Assembly (NCBI GenBank): GCA_036365515.1
Contig: CM070873.1
Location: 179,380,104-179,444,103 of the forward strand
Source of the DNA: Torymus aiolomorphi
Taxonomy: Eukaryota; Arthropoda; Insecta; Hymenoptera; Torymidae
Reading direction: 5' to 3'
DNA: 64,000 nucleotides
In this document: positions 32,765-45,023 of the stretch, piece by piece
How positions within the stretch are numbered: the stretch's first letter is position 1
Layout of the letters: each line of letters opens with the position of its first letter
Notes under the pieces: model-generated
Told to the model about the DNA's origin: nothing
The model's database searches: none
Seen by the model: the letters and a program-made list of their open reading frames with translations, nothing else
Program-made: the position numbers and the translations under genes

Positions 32765-33935
32765 AAAAGCATAAGAAATAAATACCCGGGGGCGACAGTT
32801 CCCAGAATAAGAGCTTGATACGCGCTTAAGACAGAAAGCAAGTTGATAATGGAAAAAATCTAAAATCCAAATACCGCAGGAACGTGTTCTTCCCCTAGCT
32901 GAGATAAACGCGCGCGTAAGACAGAGAACCAGTTGACAATAGACAAAATCTAAAACCTAAATACTCAGGAGACCCCAGTTTCCAGCAGAATGGGTAGCTG
33001 CGCGCGTAAGACAGAAAGCGAGTTAATAATAGAAAAAACCTAAAACTCAAATACCCGGGGGACGACAGTTCCCAGTAGAAGACGTAGACGCGCGCGTAAG
33101 ACAGAAAGCCAGTTGATAATAGAAAGAATCTAAAACCTAAATACCCGGGAGACGCCAGTTTTCAGAAGAAGAGTTTGATACGCTCGTAAGGTTGAAAGCA
33201 AGTTGATAATAGAAAAATCTAACATACAAATACCCCGGGGGACATGAGTTTCTCCTCGAAGAGTTATATCAGCGCGCGTAAGACAGAAAACGGTTTATCA
33301 AATTGCTTTCTGTCTTACGCGCCCGTCTACTTCTTCTGGTGAGAACTGTCGTCCCCCGGGTATTTGGGTTTTAGGTTTTTTCTATTATTAACTCGCTTTC
33401 TGTCTTACGCGCGTATCTAGCTCTTATGCAGGGAAGTGGCGTACCCGAGTATTTAGGTTTTAGATTCTTTCTATTATCAACTTGCTTTCTGCCTTGCATG
33501 CGCGTCTACCTCATCTACGGGAAGAACGCGTTCTCCGAGGATTGAACTTTAGATTTTTCCTATTATAAACTTTTTTCTGTTTTACGCGCGTATCTACCTC
33601 TTCTACTGGGAACTGTCGTCCGCCGGGTATTTTTGTTTTAGATTCATTTTACTATCAACTTGCTTTCTGTCTTACGCGCGCATCTTGCTCTTATTCTGGG
33701 AACTGTCGCCCCCCGGGTATTTTGGTTTTAGATTCTTTCCATTATCAACTTGCTTTTTGCCATACGCGCGCGTCTACCTCATCTACGGGAAAAACGCGTC
33801 CCCCGAGTATTGAGTTTTAGATTTCTTTCTATTATCAACTTGCTTTCTGTCTTACGCGCCCGTATGTCTACCTCTTCTTCTAGGAACTGGCGTCCCACGG
33901 GTATATATGTTTCAGATTATTTTATTATGAATAAA
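32765..33935. repeat. Minisatellite of about 100-105 bp units in two opposed blocks
   Basis: About five units run one way (32765-33290) and about six the other (33300-33935). Read in the second orientation the core is CTTTCTGTCTTACGCGCG, then GGGAACTGTCGTCCCCCGGG, then TATTTGGGTTTTAGATTCTT and CTATTATCAACTTG. The junction lies near 33295. No TIR was recognised outside it. Confidence 0.82.
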
Positions 33936-34560
33936 ATTCCTTTTTCGTACGCGAATTTTAGTAATTGAATAATTTTTGGACTTTCACACCGGTAGTATAG
34001 TATATTTCTAATGTTTTCGAATCCTCTAGTAATTTTCTTTCATGTTTTCTACACGCCTGCCGATTTTTGTTGAAAAATTTTTATCGGTCTATTATTTTTC
34101 GACGGCCTGTCTAAGTGCTCAGTTCGTTCAAGTTGATTTTCACGTACTAAATTTTATTTTAATAGATTAAATAATATATTCAATAAAAATACATGTATTA
34201 AATAATTAATTTATTATTTATTTTCATTTATTGATTTAAATAATAACATAATTTTTATTTATTAAGTAAACTCTTAAATAATACATAGCTATTGGAAAAA
34301 TACCTATGCAAATTAAAGGTGCTGTATTTCTTTTAATCGAATACTCATTTACCATGAGGTTCACTTTAACCTATTGTTTTGTTTACGCCGAAGAAAGAAC
34401 GTGGAAAAATCGAACGGACGCCTTCGTAGTTTGAATATAGGGCTGCTCCGCGCTCGCAGTGCAGCCAACTCAAAAAACTTAAAAACCGTGAAACAAGAGT
34501 AGGGGGGCCACTTCGGCAATGTTCATAAGATTTGGCCCTAAGCACTGTGGGGACTGCGGC
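33936..34560. other. AT-rich spacer without recognisable features
   Basis: I see no gene, RNA or clear repeat here apart from short AT-rich runs. Confidence 0.5.
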
Positions 34561-34589
34561 GTGTCGAATGCGTGTGTGTGTCCATGGTA

Positions 34590-35430
34590 CGACTCCCTTA
34601 TATGCGTGGACAATGCGTCCCCGGCAAATTGGGTTTAAAAATTATTTAAATAATTGCCTTGCTCATTGTTGCACATCTACGTAATTCCCTAATAAGCGTG
34701 GCCCTCGTATCCCCCGCTTACTTGGGTTTAAAAATTATTTAAATAATAGGTTACCTTTTTTCATGTCTACATGATTCCCTTATATGCGTGGATCTTGCGT
34801 CCCCCGGCTACTTGGGTTTGAAAATTATTTAAATAATAGTCTTGCTTATTAATGCATGTCTATATAATTCCCTAATGTGCATGGACCTCGTATCCTCCGC
34901 CTATTTGGGTTTAAAAATTATTTAAATAATAGGTTTGCTTTTTTTTCATGTCTACATGACTTCCTTATATGCCTGGAGATTGCGTCCCCCGGCTACTTGG
35001 GTTGAAAAATTATTTAAATAACAGTCTTGGTTATTAATGCACATCTATGTGATTTCCTAATAATCGTGGATCTCATATCCCCCGCCTACTTGGGTTGAAA
35101 ATTGTTACAATAATTGACTTGCTTATTAATGCATGTCGGCGGGACCCACTTATATGCGTGGACCTTGGGCCCCCGTGCTACTTGGGTATAATAGTATATT
35201 CTGATACGTGTGGCTAAAGTGGATCTTTTTTGCACGGCATAAGATTAGTGCCCGAGCGCAGGGAGCGCAGCTATATAATTCCCTGATGTGCGTGGATCTC
35301 GTATCGCCCGTCTACTTGGGTTTAAACATTATTTAAATAATAGGTTTGCTTTTTCTTTCATGTCTATATAATTCCCTAATATGCGTGGACCTCCTATCCC
35401 CCGCCTACTTGGGTTTAATAGTACATTATG
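34590..35430. repeat. Minisatellite of about 100 bp units, interrupted
   Basis: Units carry CCCCCGCCTACTTGGGTTT, AAAAATTATTTAAATAAT and ATGTCTACATGATTCCCTTA. The core matches the array at 19450-20885 (CCTACTTGGGGTTAAGAATT). A CpG-rich segment (GCCCGAGCGCAGGGAGCGCA, near 35251-35272) interrupts it. Confidence 0.8.
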
Positions 35431-35431
35431 T

Positions 35432-35560
35432 CACAAGGGCGGGAAGTGCAGTATTATTCACGAGGGAAAAGTTTCCAGTCCCGAGCGAAGCGAGGTCTGG
35501 AATTTCCCCGAGGGAATAATGTACTTTGCTCCCGGAGGTTTGAATTTTAAAAATGAGATT
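35432..35560. repeat. CpG hairpin
   Basis: Nested inverted repeats: TATTATTCACGAGGGAAAAG / CCCCGAGGGAATAATGTAC and TTTCCAG / CTGGAAT around CCCGAGCGAAGCGAGGT. A further inverted pair (GAGATTGATTTTTTCAATCTC) lies at 35554-35574. Confidence 0.6.
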
Positions 35561-35599
35561 GATTTTTTCAATCTCATTAGTCTAAGTAAAACCCACAAA

Positions 35600-35830
35600 A
35601 TTTGGTATTATGAAATATTTAAACTAAAAATATAAGTCATAAATAGTATTAATGGCTTCAAATTAGGTTTTGTATAACAAAAACTTATTTAAATTTTATG
35701 TGTAGTTAAAAATGAAGGACTATGAATAGTATTCTGATTACAGTTAAATTTCTAACCTCCAAATTTTTGTATTGTAGGAATAAACTAAAATAAGTACAAT
35801 CCGAGTTTCAATAAAAAATGTTAGATAAAT
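35600..35830 (+). repeat. Dispersed repeat, copy 1
   Basis: It shares AAAAATATAAGTCATAAATAG, GAAGGACT and ACAGTTAAATTT..TAACCTCC with 62400-62585 in the same orientation. There is no coding capacity. Confidence 0.65.
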
Positions 35831-35839
35831 TTGCGGATC

Positions 35840-36933
35840 TTAAAAAGTAAAATAAATATTAAATTCATAATATTTCAATATTAATTATATAGGTATAATC
35901 AAGGTAAAGGAAGAGTGCGCGCATGGGCTTGAAGTTTGCAACATTGGAATGCAACGAAATATTGTTTTGCGATTGATTAAATTTATTAAACAAGGGAAAT
36001 TTTATCTGAATCTTTGTTATAAAGTTATTTTATACTATAAAACACTAAATCTAGAAGCAAAATTAACATTAATTAGTATAAACTTGAAGCACAATAAATT
36101 ATTTTTGCTTCCTCAAAGAGGAAGTTTTGTAACGGTGAACAAAATTTTTGAAACAAAAAATGTTCAAAAACAGTTTTTAAGACTTTTAGCACTAAAATCC
36201 GTTGTTATTGATAAAAAAAATGTTCGTGTCCGTGTGTATGCGTGTGTGTGTGTGTGTATGTGTGTGTGTATACATGCGATAACTTTTGAACCGATCGACC
36301 AATTTACATCGGACAAAGCTTATTCTCTTCGTTTCCGAGGAGAATAGAGAGATCATAACATATTTTTTTATTTTATGAAGTTTTTTTTTATAACCAAAAA
36401 ATAATTTTGAATTTTTGGTTTTTTTGATTTTTTAAATTGTTACAGTCAGTATTACTTAATAAAATAAATTTTTCTTCAAAGGTCGTTAAATTACCTACAA
36501 CTTCTTTTTTTTTAATTTCAATTATCTTTAGCCTGTCATTTGTTATTAATGAAAATATGGTTTATAATTCTTTAATTAATATGTCAAAAACTTTTTCATT
36601 TATCCACTCAAAATTTGTACTGCTTCTTACACTTATCGAGTACTACGTTATGTTAAAAATTTGTTTCCGAGAGTAAAATTATTTTTGAAAACAAGTGCGT
36701 TTTCTTTCGTTTACGATAACAGGAGTAAAAGTCAATGAAGCATTTTGAAATTTGACAGAGAATTAGCTTCTTTATATCTAAGGAGTCCGTTCTTTGCCCA
36801 AAAAAATTTGACTGTTGTAACCAGAGATATTTGAGGTTAAAATATTTTTATAAATTTCTTATATTTGCATTTTTGAAAAGAATATTCGATTGATTTACTC
36901 AAAATTTTTACTACTTATCCAGCACAACATTCT
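35840..36933. other. AT-rich spacer with a GT microsatellite
   Basis: It contains (GT)n at 36232-36275 followed by GCGATAACTTTTGAACCGAT. No gene or RNA is recognisable. The ORFs of 80-130 codons are low-complexity. Confidence 0.5.
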
Positions 36934-37059
36934 GAGTACATTCACAGTAGCGCGTGCGCGAGTGAAATACTCCAGTCAACCTCGGCCCATAGGTATCACC
37001 AGTATAAATTGGAGGTGACCTGTATGCATCCCGGGCTTGGTAAAGAGGCACATTTAGTC

Positions 37060-38090
37060 TCTAAGCTCACACGAGACGATCACGCGCGGGGGAATCCAGC
37101 CCACTGCGCTCTCGCGCGAGGGGACGCTATGCAGGAAACGCAGAAAACCCTCGAATACGCTCGAATCACGAACGAGCTTAGTCCGGAAGTACGTTCGAAA
37201 CACTCAAGCGCGACGTAATTCAGCGCGAATCTCTTGGATGCGGGATTAGTTCGTGAGTTCGCACGAAACACTCGCGACACCGTGACTGAGCACAAAATTC
37301 TAGCGCGAGAGATGTCTCCGTGCGACTGAGCGAAACGCTCGCGTGCTAGGTTAGTCCACGAGTTCGCAAAAAACACTCGCACGCGAAGTTGAACCGTGGG
37401 CCTGCTTGAAACGCTTGCGCGCCAAGTGTGAGTCCGCACAAAACACTCGCACGCGAGGAGAATCCGTGGGTCCGCAAGAAATGCTTCGCGCGTAGTTACT
37501 TGAGTAGTGCGCGCGAATCGCTCGCGCACGAAGTCAGTTCGCGAGAAACGCTCATGCGCGAAGTTAGTCCGAGAGCTTGCCCGAAACGCTTGCGGTCGGA
37601 GTGAGTCCGCGTGAAACGCAGCGCGCGAGGCAATTCCGCGCAGAACGCTCGCGCGCGAAGTGAGTCAACGTAAAACGTTCGCGCACTAGGGCAGCGCAAG
37701 CGCGCGAGAGAAGCGCTCGCCCGCAAGGGAAACGCTTGCACGCGAGAGGAGCGCTCGCCCGCGAGGGAAACGCTCGCGCGCGAGGAGAGCTCGAGAGAAG
37801 CGCTCGCGCGCGTGGAACTCTCGCGCATAAAACTCTAGCTCGAGGGAGCTCGAAGGGACCGCTCGAGCCCGAGGGGAGCCCCCGCGGTCCGCTCGCGCAC
37901 GAGCGTTCCACCCATACACGAGGGGAACGCGAGTGGTTCGCTCGTGCGCAAGGGGAACGCTTGTACGACAGGCGAACGCGGACGGGCTGCTGGTACGCTA
38001 GGGGAACGTTCGTACAGCAGAGGTACGCGAGTAGTCTGCTCGTACGGATGGGAAACGCTCGTACGTTAGGGGAACGCAGGACGTCTGATC
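37060..38090. repeat. CpG-rich subterminal repeats, left TIR
   Basis: About 1 kb of short degenerate units of roughly 30-35 bp, with cores such as GAAACGCTCGCGCGCGAAGT and AGTCCGCG. They give long spurious Ala/Arg/Ser-rich ORFs on both strands. The matching block in the right arm (about 44160-44700) is only half as long, so the arms have changed length independently. Confidence 0.75.
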
Positions 38091-38768
38091 GTATAGATCG
38101 GTAGATAGATCAAATTACTCAATTTGTGGATGTGACACTTACATCAAGGGCTTGATCTGATGAAACGGAACTTCAGATAACTAGTTGTTTTGTTAGAAAT
38201 AGCAGTAGTAATCAGTTGTGCTGCTACAATTAATCAGGACAATAAGGAGCATCACCGTCAGATTGTCAGGGCAACAATTTTCAGATAAGTATGAGTAACC
38301 TCAAAAATTTTTGAGGAGACTCAACGTATAATATCTCACATTTTTACTTAAAAAAAAAAAGAAATAGGTTCTTTGTGTTTTTTTTTTCTTTTTTAGGTTG
38401 TGGAAGTACTCAGGCAACCTCATCTAACGTGAAAGAGCGATGTCATTGAGATGCACTGGGAAGTTTGTCCAAAAGATGGGATTGTTTGGATTGTGAATAT
38501 TAATTCACTTAATTTTTGCTAGATAACATTAAAAGTTTTATGAAAAGAAAAAGTCAATTCAAAAAGTTTTTTCGAGATATTTGATTTTGTGCACCCCTGG
38601 TAGAAAATTAACCATAAGTTGACCAGAATATGTTTAATTTTCTGGTAATTGGTCAACTTATGGTGAAAATTCTGGCCAGAAACCCCGCGTGCTGGCGACA
38701 GTTTCTGGTCAGAATCTGACGAATTTCTGGTGAAATAAAATCATTATATCTTAGGTTATGCTCTATAT

Positions 38769-40172
38769 ACATAATGATGCTCACTGCAATACTCATCTGA
38801 ATGCAACAGGCATAATGAATCTGTCATTTTTTAGTAAATAAATTTTTTCGATTGTACTCCATTTTACATCAAAGCGGAGCAGTAATGAAAAAAATATAAT
38901 TACAATGATTTTCAATGTATCATAAAATTTTCATTGTGAAAATAAAAATATAATTAGAATTATTTTCAAGTAATATATCATAAAGACATTACCTCTGACA
39001 ATGTAAGCTAAGATACAAGTTCCTAAACCCATTTTATTCATCGGTAAAATATTTTCAATATTTTGTCTTTGGTATATAATACTAATCGGGTGATGGATTT
39101 TCATGAGATAAAACTTATATTCTTCATATTTTGGTAATATTTATGATTTGAAAAGTTGCAAATATGAGAATTTCCTTATTTCAAGGTTTCTTATACCTGT
39201 TATGATTTTTACCATTTAAAAATGACTTATTGAAGTAATTTATTGAAGTGCAACTCTTCGAAAGACAGTAACTCTCATAATGTAAGCTAAGCTAGAAGTT
39301 TCGAAATCCATTTTATGCATAGGTAAAGCCTTTTCAATATTTTGTCTTTCGTATATAACCAACCGGGAAAAGGATTTTTATGAGACAAAGATTATATTCT
39401 TTGTATTTTAGTCATAGTTATGATTTTAAAAGTTTCAAATATGAAAATTTCCTAAATTTAATTTTGCTTATATGTGTTATGATTTTTACCATTTAAAAAT
39501 GATTTATGGAAGTAAATATCTTTCTCGAGCAAACGGATAATGGATTTTTGAGACAAAGCTCACATTCCTTGTATTTTAATCATAGTTCTGGTTCGAAGAG
39601 TTGTACTTCAATAAATTACTTCAATAAGTCATTTTTAAATGGTAAAAATCATAACAGATATAAGCAAAATTAAATTTAGGAAATTTTCATATTTGAAACT
39701 TTTAAAATCATAACTATGACCAAAATGGTAACAATCATAACAGATATAAGAAACCTTGAAATAAGGAAATTCTCATATTTGCAACTTTTCAAATCATAAA
39801 TATTACCAAAATATGAAGGATATAAGTTTTATCTCATGAAAATCCATCACCCGATTAGTATTATATACCAAAGACAAAATATTGAAAATATTTTACCGAT
39901 GCATAAAATGGGTTTAGGAATTTGTAGTTTCACTTACATTGTCAGAGGTAATGTCTTTATGATATATTACTTGAAAATAATTCTAATTATATTTTTATTT
40001 TCACAATGAAAATTTTATGATACATTGAAAATCATTGTAATTATATTTTTTTCATTACTGCTCCGCTTTGATGTAAAATGGAGTACAATCGAAAAAAATC
40101 TATTTACTAAAAAATGACAGATTCATTATCCCTGTTGCATTCAGATGAGTGTTGCAGTGAGCATCATTATGT
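38769..40172. mobile_element. 1404-bp nested fold-back element with ATAT target duplication
   Basis: The ends are ACATAATGATGCTCACTG and the inverse CAGTGAGCATCATTATGT. ATAT flanks it at 38765-38768 and 40173-40176. The right arm of the host element has the undisturbed site CTCTATATGGGAG (inverted, near 43470-43480), so both borders are confirmed. The interior consists of inverted and direct sub-repeats, for example ATTTTTACCATTTAAAAATG several times and ATATTTTGTCTTTGGTATAT. There is no ORF. Confidence 0.85.
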
Positions 40173-40251
40173 ATATGGGAGCGTCCGCCAGAAACCAGCC
40201 AGCGGGCGCGCGGGACGCATTTTTCATGCAAAACACGCTCTGTTCAACTCG

Positions 40252-40925
40252 CTCGTAATCGTATTGTGAGTCTCTCAGAAAAAAATAAAAGATATATATG
40301 GATAGATTTTTCCTGCTCTTTCCAATGGTGCTATTGTTTTTGCTCCGAAACTTCTTCTTCTGGTCGAAAATTCAAGTTGAAAGTTCAGAGACATTTTTCT
40401 CAAAGTATATCATGTTTTTTTTCAAAATGCATACGACCATTCGAAAGTACAAGTCTTAAGCTACGAAACCCTAAATTTTGAAATTGGAGAAATGGAGGGC
40501 TCAAAAGTAACAAGATTAAGAAGACAGCGGTGAGTGACCGCGCGTGCTCTTCGCGCTGCGCTCGGACGCGCCGCACGCTCGGGCTTGGTATAATGAGCTC
40601 GTAATCGTATTTTGAGTCACTCAGAAAAAAACAAAAGACATATATCGATAGATTTTTTCCTACTCTTTCCAATGGTGCTATTCTTTTTACTCCCAAACAC
40701 TTTCTTCTGGTCGGAAATTCGAGTGGAAAGTTCAGAACCATTTTTCTTAAAGTATAACATGTTGTTCTTCAAAATGCATAGCACCATTCGAAAGTACAAG
40801 TTATAAGCTACAAACCCCTACATTTTAAAGTAGGAGAAACGTAGAGCTCAAAAGTAATAAGATTAAGAAGACAGCGGCGAGCGACTGCGCAAACTTTTTG
40901 CGCTGGACCCGAGTGTGCTTTTATA
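40252..40925. repeat. Tandem duplication in the left TIR (unit about 340-350 bp)
   Basis: Two successive units start CTCGTAATCGTATT..GAGTC and both contain CTTTCCAATGGTGCTATT and AATGCATA. The right arm (43090-43400) has a single inverted unit. Confidence 0.75.
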
Positions 40926-41021
40926 AACGTAGTGCATATTTTCGTTGTTTCCTATTAAAAGCATTACACAATGTTTTATCAGTGCATCATATATTACGTT
41001 TTAAATATATTAATTTTTTAT

Positions 41022-42884
41022 TTAAACCTTAATTCTTTTATTTTTATTTGCGATTATTTTTATTGGTCTTTTCACGATACTCATGTTTTTCTTAATTCGA
41101 GTTTTAGAGGGTTCGGCTTTTTTAACTGGTGGATATAATTGAGAATCTTTGGATGTTGAAAATCGTTTTAGTTCTAACCTTTTAGTGTTAGCTAATAATC
41201 TCACACAGTGAAACGATTGAGTTCCAGGCACTGTTTTCGCTGAATCTAGCCTTTGTCTTAATTTATCTGTAGCCTTAGCATATTCATCTTTTGATGAAAA
41301 AAAGCACAAAATATTTTCAAAGTATTTAGTCGCCCAGTGGTAAAGATCTTGCGGCGTCAATATATAATTATCGGATACTTTCCGCAAACTTGCTCGCCTA
41401 GCATTACTTTTTATAGAAGCACCGATTCCATCGCATGCATTTTTTCCGTGAGCAGTCGCATGAAAGTGTCATTCAGCTTCAACGGAAAAATCTTCATAAT
41501 GATAAAAAAGATTCTGAAAATTATGTTTATTTTTAAAATGTTGTGCAGCTCCATCACTAAAGTAAATGATTTTTTTAACGAAATCAAAAGATTTTTTAAG
41601 GTAATCGATTATAATTTCTTGAATTAGGTAAACTGCCACAGTATCATGAATTAAGTTGTCTGAAAAAACCGCCATACTTTTGTGTTCAATTTTAGAATCT
41701 GAACCTTTGTAGTAAATAACTATTGTTGCCAAACTGCATTGATTATTATTATAGTGGAATGATTGTGCCGCATCTTGTGCAATGAACGCATAGTTTTCCG
41801 AAAAATCTAGGGAAATTAAAAATTCTCCTTTGCTTAAGGATTCTCGTAAGATTTGAAAATAAGATGACTGCTGTTTGGAAATGAAAGCATGAGTTTTGAG
41901 TTTATGTAAAAGAGGAAAAAAGATATCAGTAAATAAAGAACTAGAAACAATTTCAGTTTACAATGTTGATCTATCAGTAGTTTTCCACATTTGAAATTTT
42001 ATGTCATTAACCCCAGACCTTTCAAGAAATAGTTCAAGTTCCGTTTTTAGAGGTTCAATACCAGGACAATTTTGACACATATTTAAGTAACATTTCGCTG
42101 TTGGTGTTTTACAAACTATTTCAGCTATACAATCTTTGTAAGTATCCATTTCATCAAAAGAAACTCCTGAATTTCTTAAACCAGCTAAGGGGAGTTTGAC
42201 GTTTTGATGATAAATGCACACACACACTGAATGCGTACTACTAGCACCAGATAAAACACAATATTTAGGGCGACATTCGGTAAATTTAGTGAATCCTATT
42301 TTTGATTCGGGATACTGTTGTTTATACTTTAAATATAACTCTCTAAGTGTGTACAAAACAAGTCGTTTCTGAACATAGGTCTTTGTGCGATCATCATTTC
42401 GTATACACTTATTATCTTTATAACCTGGCATGATTCTACTATTATCGTCATTTTGATAGAAAAGTTTTACTTTGTTTACAGTATCACACGATATCTTTCG
42501 GTTTCCCCTTTTATCAACTAAAAGGGATTGACTATCTGACAAACATTTTGTTACAAGCCAACGGGATGAATTAGAAAAATTAGCAACTTTAAGAGAACTC
42601 CAGTTTTTTGGGAGTAATTTTAAAAGCAACATTTTTTCATTTTCGACAAATTATCATCGTTAAAGAATTTTTGTAAATTAGAAATAATTTCTCTAGATTC
42701 TTCCATTGACACTCCATTTTTTTCCTCAATTTTCGCATCAAATTTTAATCGACAAGAATCACATATTTTATCTTTATCTTGTAAGTTCGGAAAACGAGCT
42801 TTCATTTTTTCAGCAACAAATCTGTTTAGATGAATGCTTTGCTTCATCAAAAGGGTTACAACAGCGATTGAAAATCTTTGACAT
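41022..42884 (-). pseudogene. Sola-like DDD transposase gene, copy 2, broken
   Basis: The start is placed at 42884 (MSKIFNRCCNPF), aligning with CCNP of copy 1. A frameshift follows, then CDSC, a central block (GASSTHSVCVCIYHQN) and TTDR (near 41970). TAA follows three codons later. Next come LDFSENYAF (first Asp, near 41800), YFSDGAAQHFKNKHNFQNL (second Asp, near 41550) and HGKNACDGIG (likely third Asp, near 41430). TGA stands where the partner has Trp (VEAE-stop-HFHA, 41466-41468). The last open piece, 41387-41022, is the C-terminal domain with a basic end (KKNMSIVKRPIKIIANKNKR). Unlike copy 1 no introns are apparent at the same places. At least one frameshift and several stops make it inactive. 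Confidence 0.83.
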
Positions 42885-44159
42885 TTTAAAGTTTTTTTTT
42901 ATTATGAAAATAATCAATATTGAGAAAGAAAACATTTTCAGTGGGTGATAAATACCTTCCAAGGAGCTTTTTTTAAGTATTGGGAACGACTTTATGGTCC
43001 CTCTAGTGGCAGAAATGATAACAAGTGAAAATGATGCAACGACTAAAGTATAATAGATATATACGCATACAGAGGCGCGTCCAAGAGCAGAACAGATTTC
43101 ACGCTGCCGCTCGCCGCTCTCTTTTCAATCTTATTGCTTTTGAGCTCTACGTTTCTCCAACTTGAAAATGTAGGGTTTTGTAGCTTATAACTTTTACTTT
43201 CGAATGGTGTTATGCATTTTGAAGAACAACATGTTATACTTTAAGAAAAATGGTTCTGAACTTTCCAATCGAATTTTCGACCAGAAGAAAAAGTTTCGGA
43301 GTAAAAACAATAGCACCATTGGAAAGAGCAGGAAAAAATCTATCGATATATAACTTTTGTTTTTTTTTGTGAGAGACTCAGAATACGATTACGAGCGAGT
43401 TGAACAGAGCGTGTTTTGCATGAAAAATGCGTCCAGCGCGCCCGCTGGCTGGTTGCTGGCGGACGCTCCCATATAGAGCATAACCTAAAATACAATGATT
43501 TTATTTCACCAGAAATTCGTCAGATTCTGACCAGAAACTGTCGCCAGCACGCGGGGTTTCAGGCCAGAATTTTCACCATAAGTTGACCAATTACAAGAAA
43601 ATTAAACATATTCTGATCAACTTATGGTTAATTTTCTACCAGGGGTATAAAAAATCAAATATCTCGAAAAAACTTTTTGAATTGACTTTTTCTTTTCATA
43701 AAACTTTTAATGTTATCTAGCAAAAATTAAGTGAATTAATATTCACAATCCAAACAATCCCATCTTTTGGACAAACTTCCCACTGCATCTCAATGACATC
43801 GCTCTTTCACATTAGATGAGGTTGCCTGTGTACTTCCACATCCTAAAAAAGAAAAGAAAAACACAAAGAACCTATTTCTTTTTTATTTTTTAAGTAAAAA
43901 AGTGAGATATTATACGTTGAGTCTCCTCAAAAACTTTTGAGGTTACTCATACTTATCTGAAAATTGTTGCCCTGACAATCTGACGGTGATGCTCCTTTTT
44001 GTCCTGATTAATTGTAGCAGCACAACTGATTACTACTGCTATTTCTAACAAAGCAACTAGTTGTCTGAAGTTCCGTTTCATCAGATCAAGCCCTTGATGT
44101 AAGTATCACATCCACAAATTGAGTAATTTGATCTATCTACCGATCTATACGGTCGGACG

Positions 44160-44700
44160 TCCTCCGTTCCCATAACATACGAGCGTTTCCCATCTGTACG
44201 AGCAAACTACTCGCGTACCTCTGCTGTACGAGCGTTCCCCTAGCGTACCAGCAGCCCGTTCGCGTTCTCCTGTCGTAAAAGCGTTCGCCTTGCGCACGAG
44301 CGAACCACTCGCGTTCCCCTCGTGTATGGGTGGAACGCTCGTGCGCGAGGAGACCGCGGGGGCTTCCCTCGGGCTCGAGCGGCCCCCTCGGGCTCCCCTC
44401 GGGCTAGAGTTTTATGCGCGAGAGTTCCACGCCCGCGAGCGTTTCCCTCGCGGGAGAGCGCTCCTCTCGCGCTAGAGTTTTGTGCTCATTCACGGAGTCG
44501 CGAGGGTTTCTTGCGGGCTCACGAACTAATCCCGCATCCAAGAGATTCGCGCCGAATCACGTCGCGCTGGAGCGTTTCGAATGAAGTCCCGGACTAAGCT
44601 CGTGCGTGAGTGTTTCGCGCGTATTCGAGCGTTTTCTGCGTTTCCTGCATAGCGTCCCCTCGCGCGAGAGCGCAATGGGCTGGAATCTCCCGCGCGCGAT
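44160..44700. repeat. CpG-rich subterminal repeats, right TIR
   Basis: Inverted, shorter counterpart of 37060-38090, with the same GCGCGAGAGCG-type units. Confidence 0.72.
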
Positions 44701-44899
44701 CCTCTAGTGCGAGCTTAGAGACTAAATGTGCCTCTTTACCAAGCAGGGATGCATACAGGTCACCTCCAATTTATACTGATATACCTATGGGCCGAGGTTT
44801 ACGGGAGCATTTCACTCGCGCACGTGCTACTGTGAATGTACTCTGTGTGAAATGTCATCTGGTAATGTTTAGAAACAAAACGTATCGATGGTAATGATA

Positions 44900-44983
44900 A
44901 ACAGCACACACACACACACACACAACACACACACAGCACACACACACACACACACACACACGCACGCGCACACACACACACAC
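44900..44983. repeat. (CA)n microsatellite
   Basis: CA tract with short CGCACGCG interruptions immediately outside the 7.9-kb transposon. Confidence 0.95.
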
Positions 44984-45023
44984 CTCTCTATATTATATAG
45001 TCTTAAGCGTTATTTGTGTCACG

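Larger units (their letters stand above)
36934..44843 (-). mobile_element. 7.9-kb long-TIR DNA transposon (Sola-like), copy 2, with nested insertion
   Basis: It starts GAGTACATTCACAGTAGC and ends with the inverse GCTACTGTGAATGTACTC type sequence. The left arm covers 36934-38768 plus 40177 to about 40925. The right arm covers about 43085-44843. Both arms contain CpG-rich subterminal repeats, an AT-rich part and a Cys-poor unique part. A transposase remnant lies between them on the minus strand. The left arm carries a nested fold-back element and a tandem duplication. Flanking bases (TTCT / TGTG) do not form a convincing target duplication. The TIRs remain similar enough to fold almost throughout. 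Confidence 0.82.

Noticed and set aside
37080..37911. Several 75-150 codon Ala/Arg/Ser-rich ORFs
   Set aside because: They arise from CpG-rich subterminal repeats inside a transposon TIR and occur on both strands.
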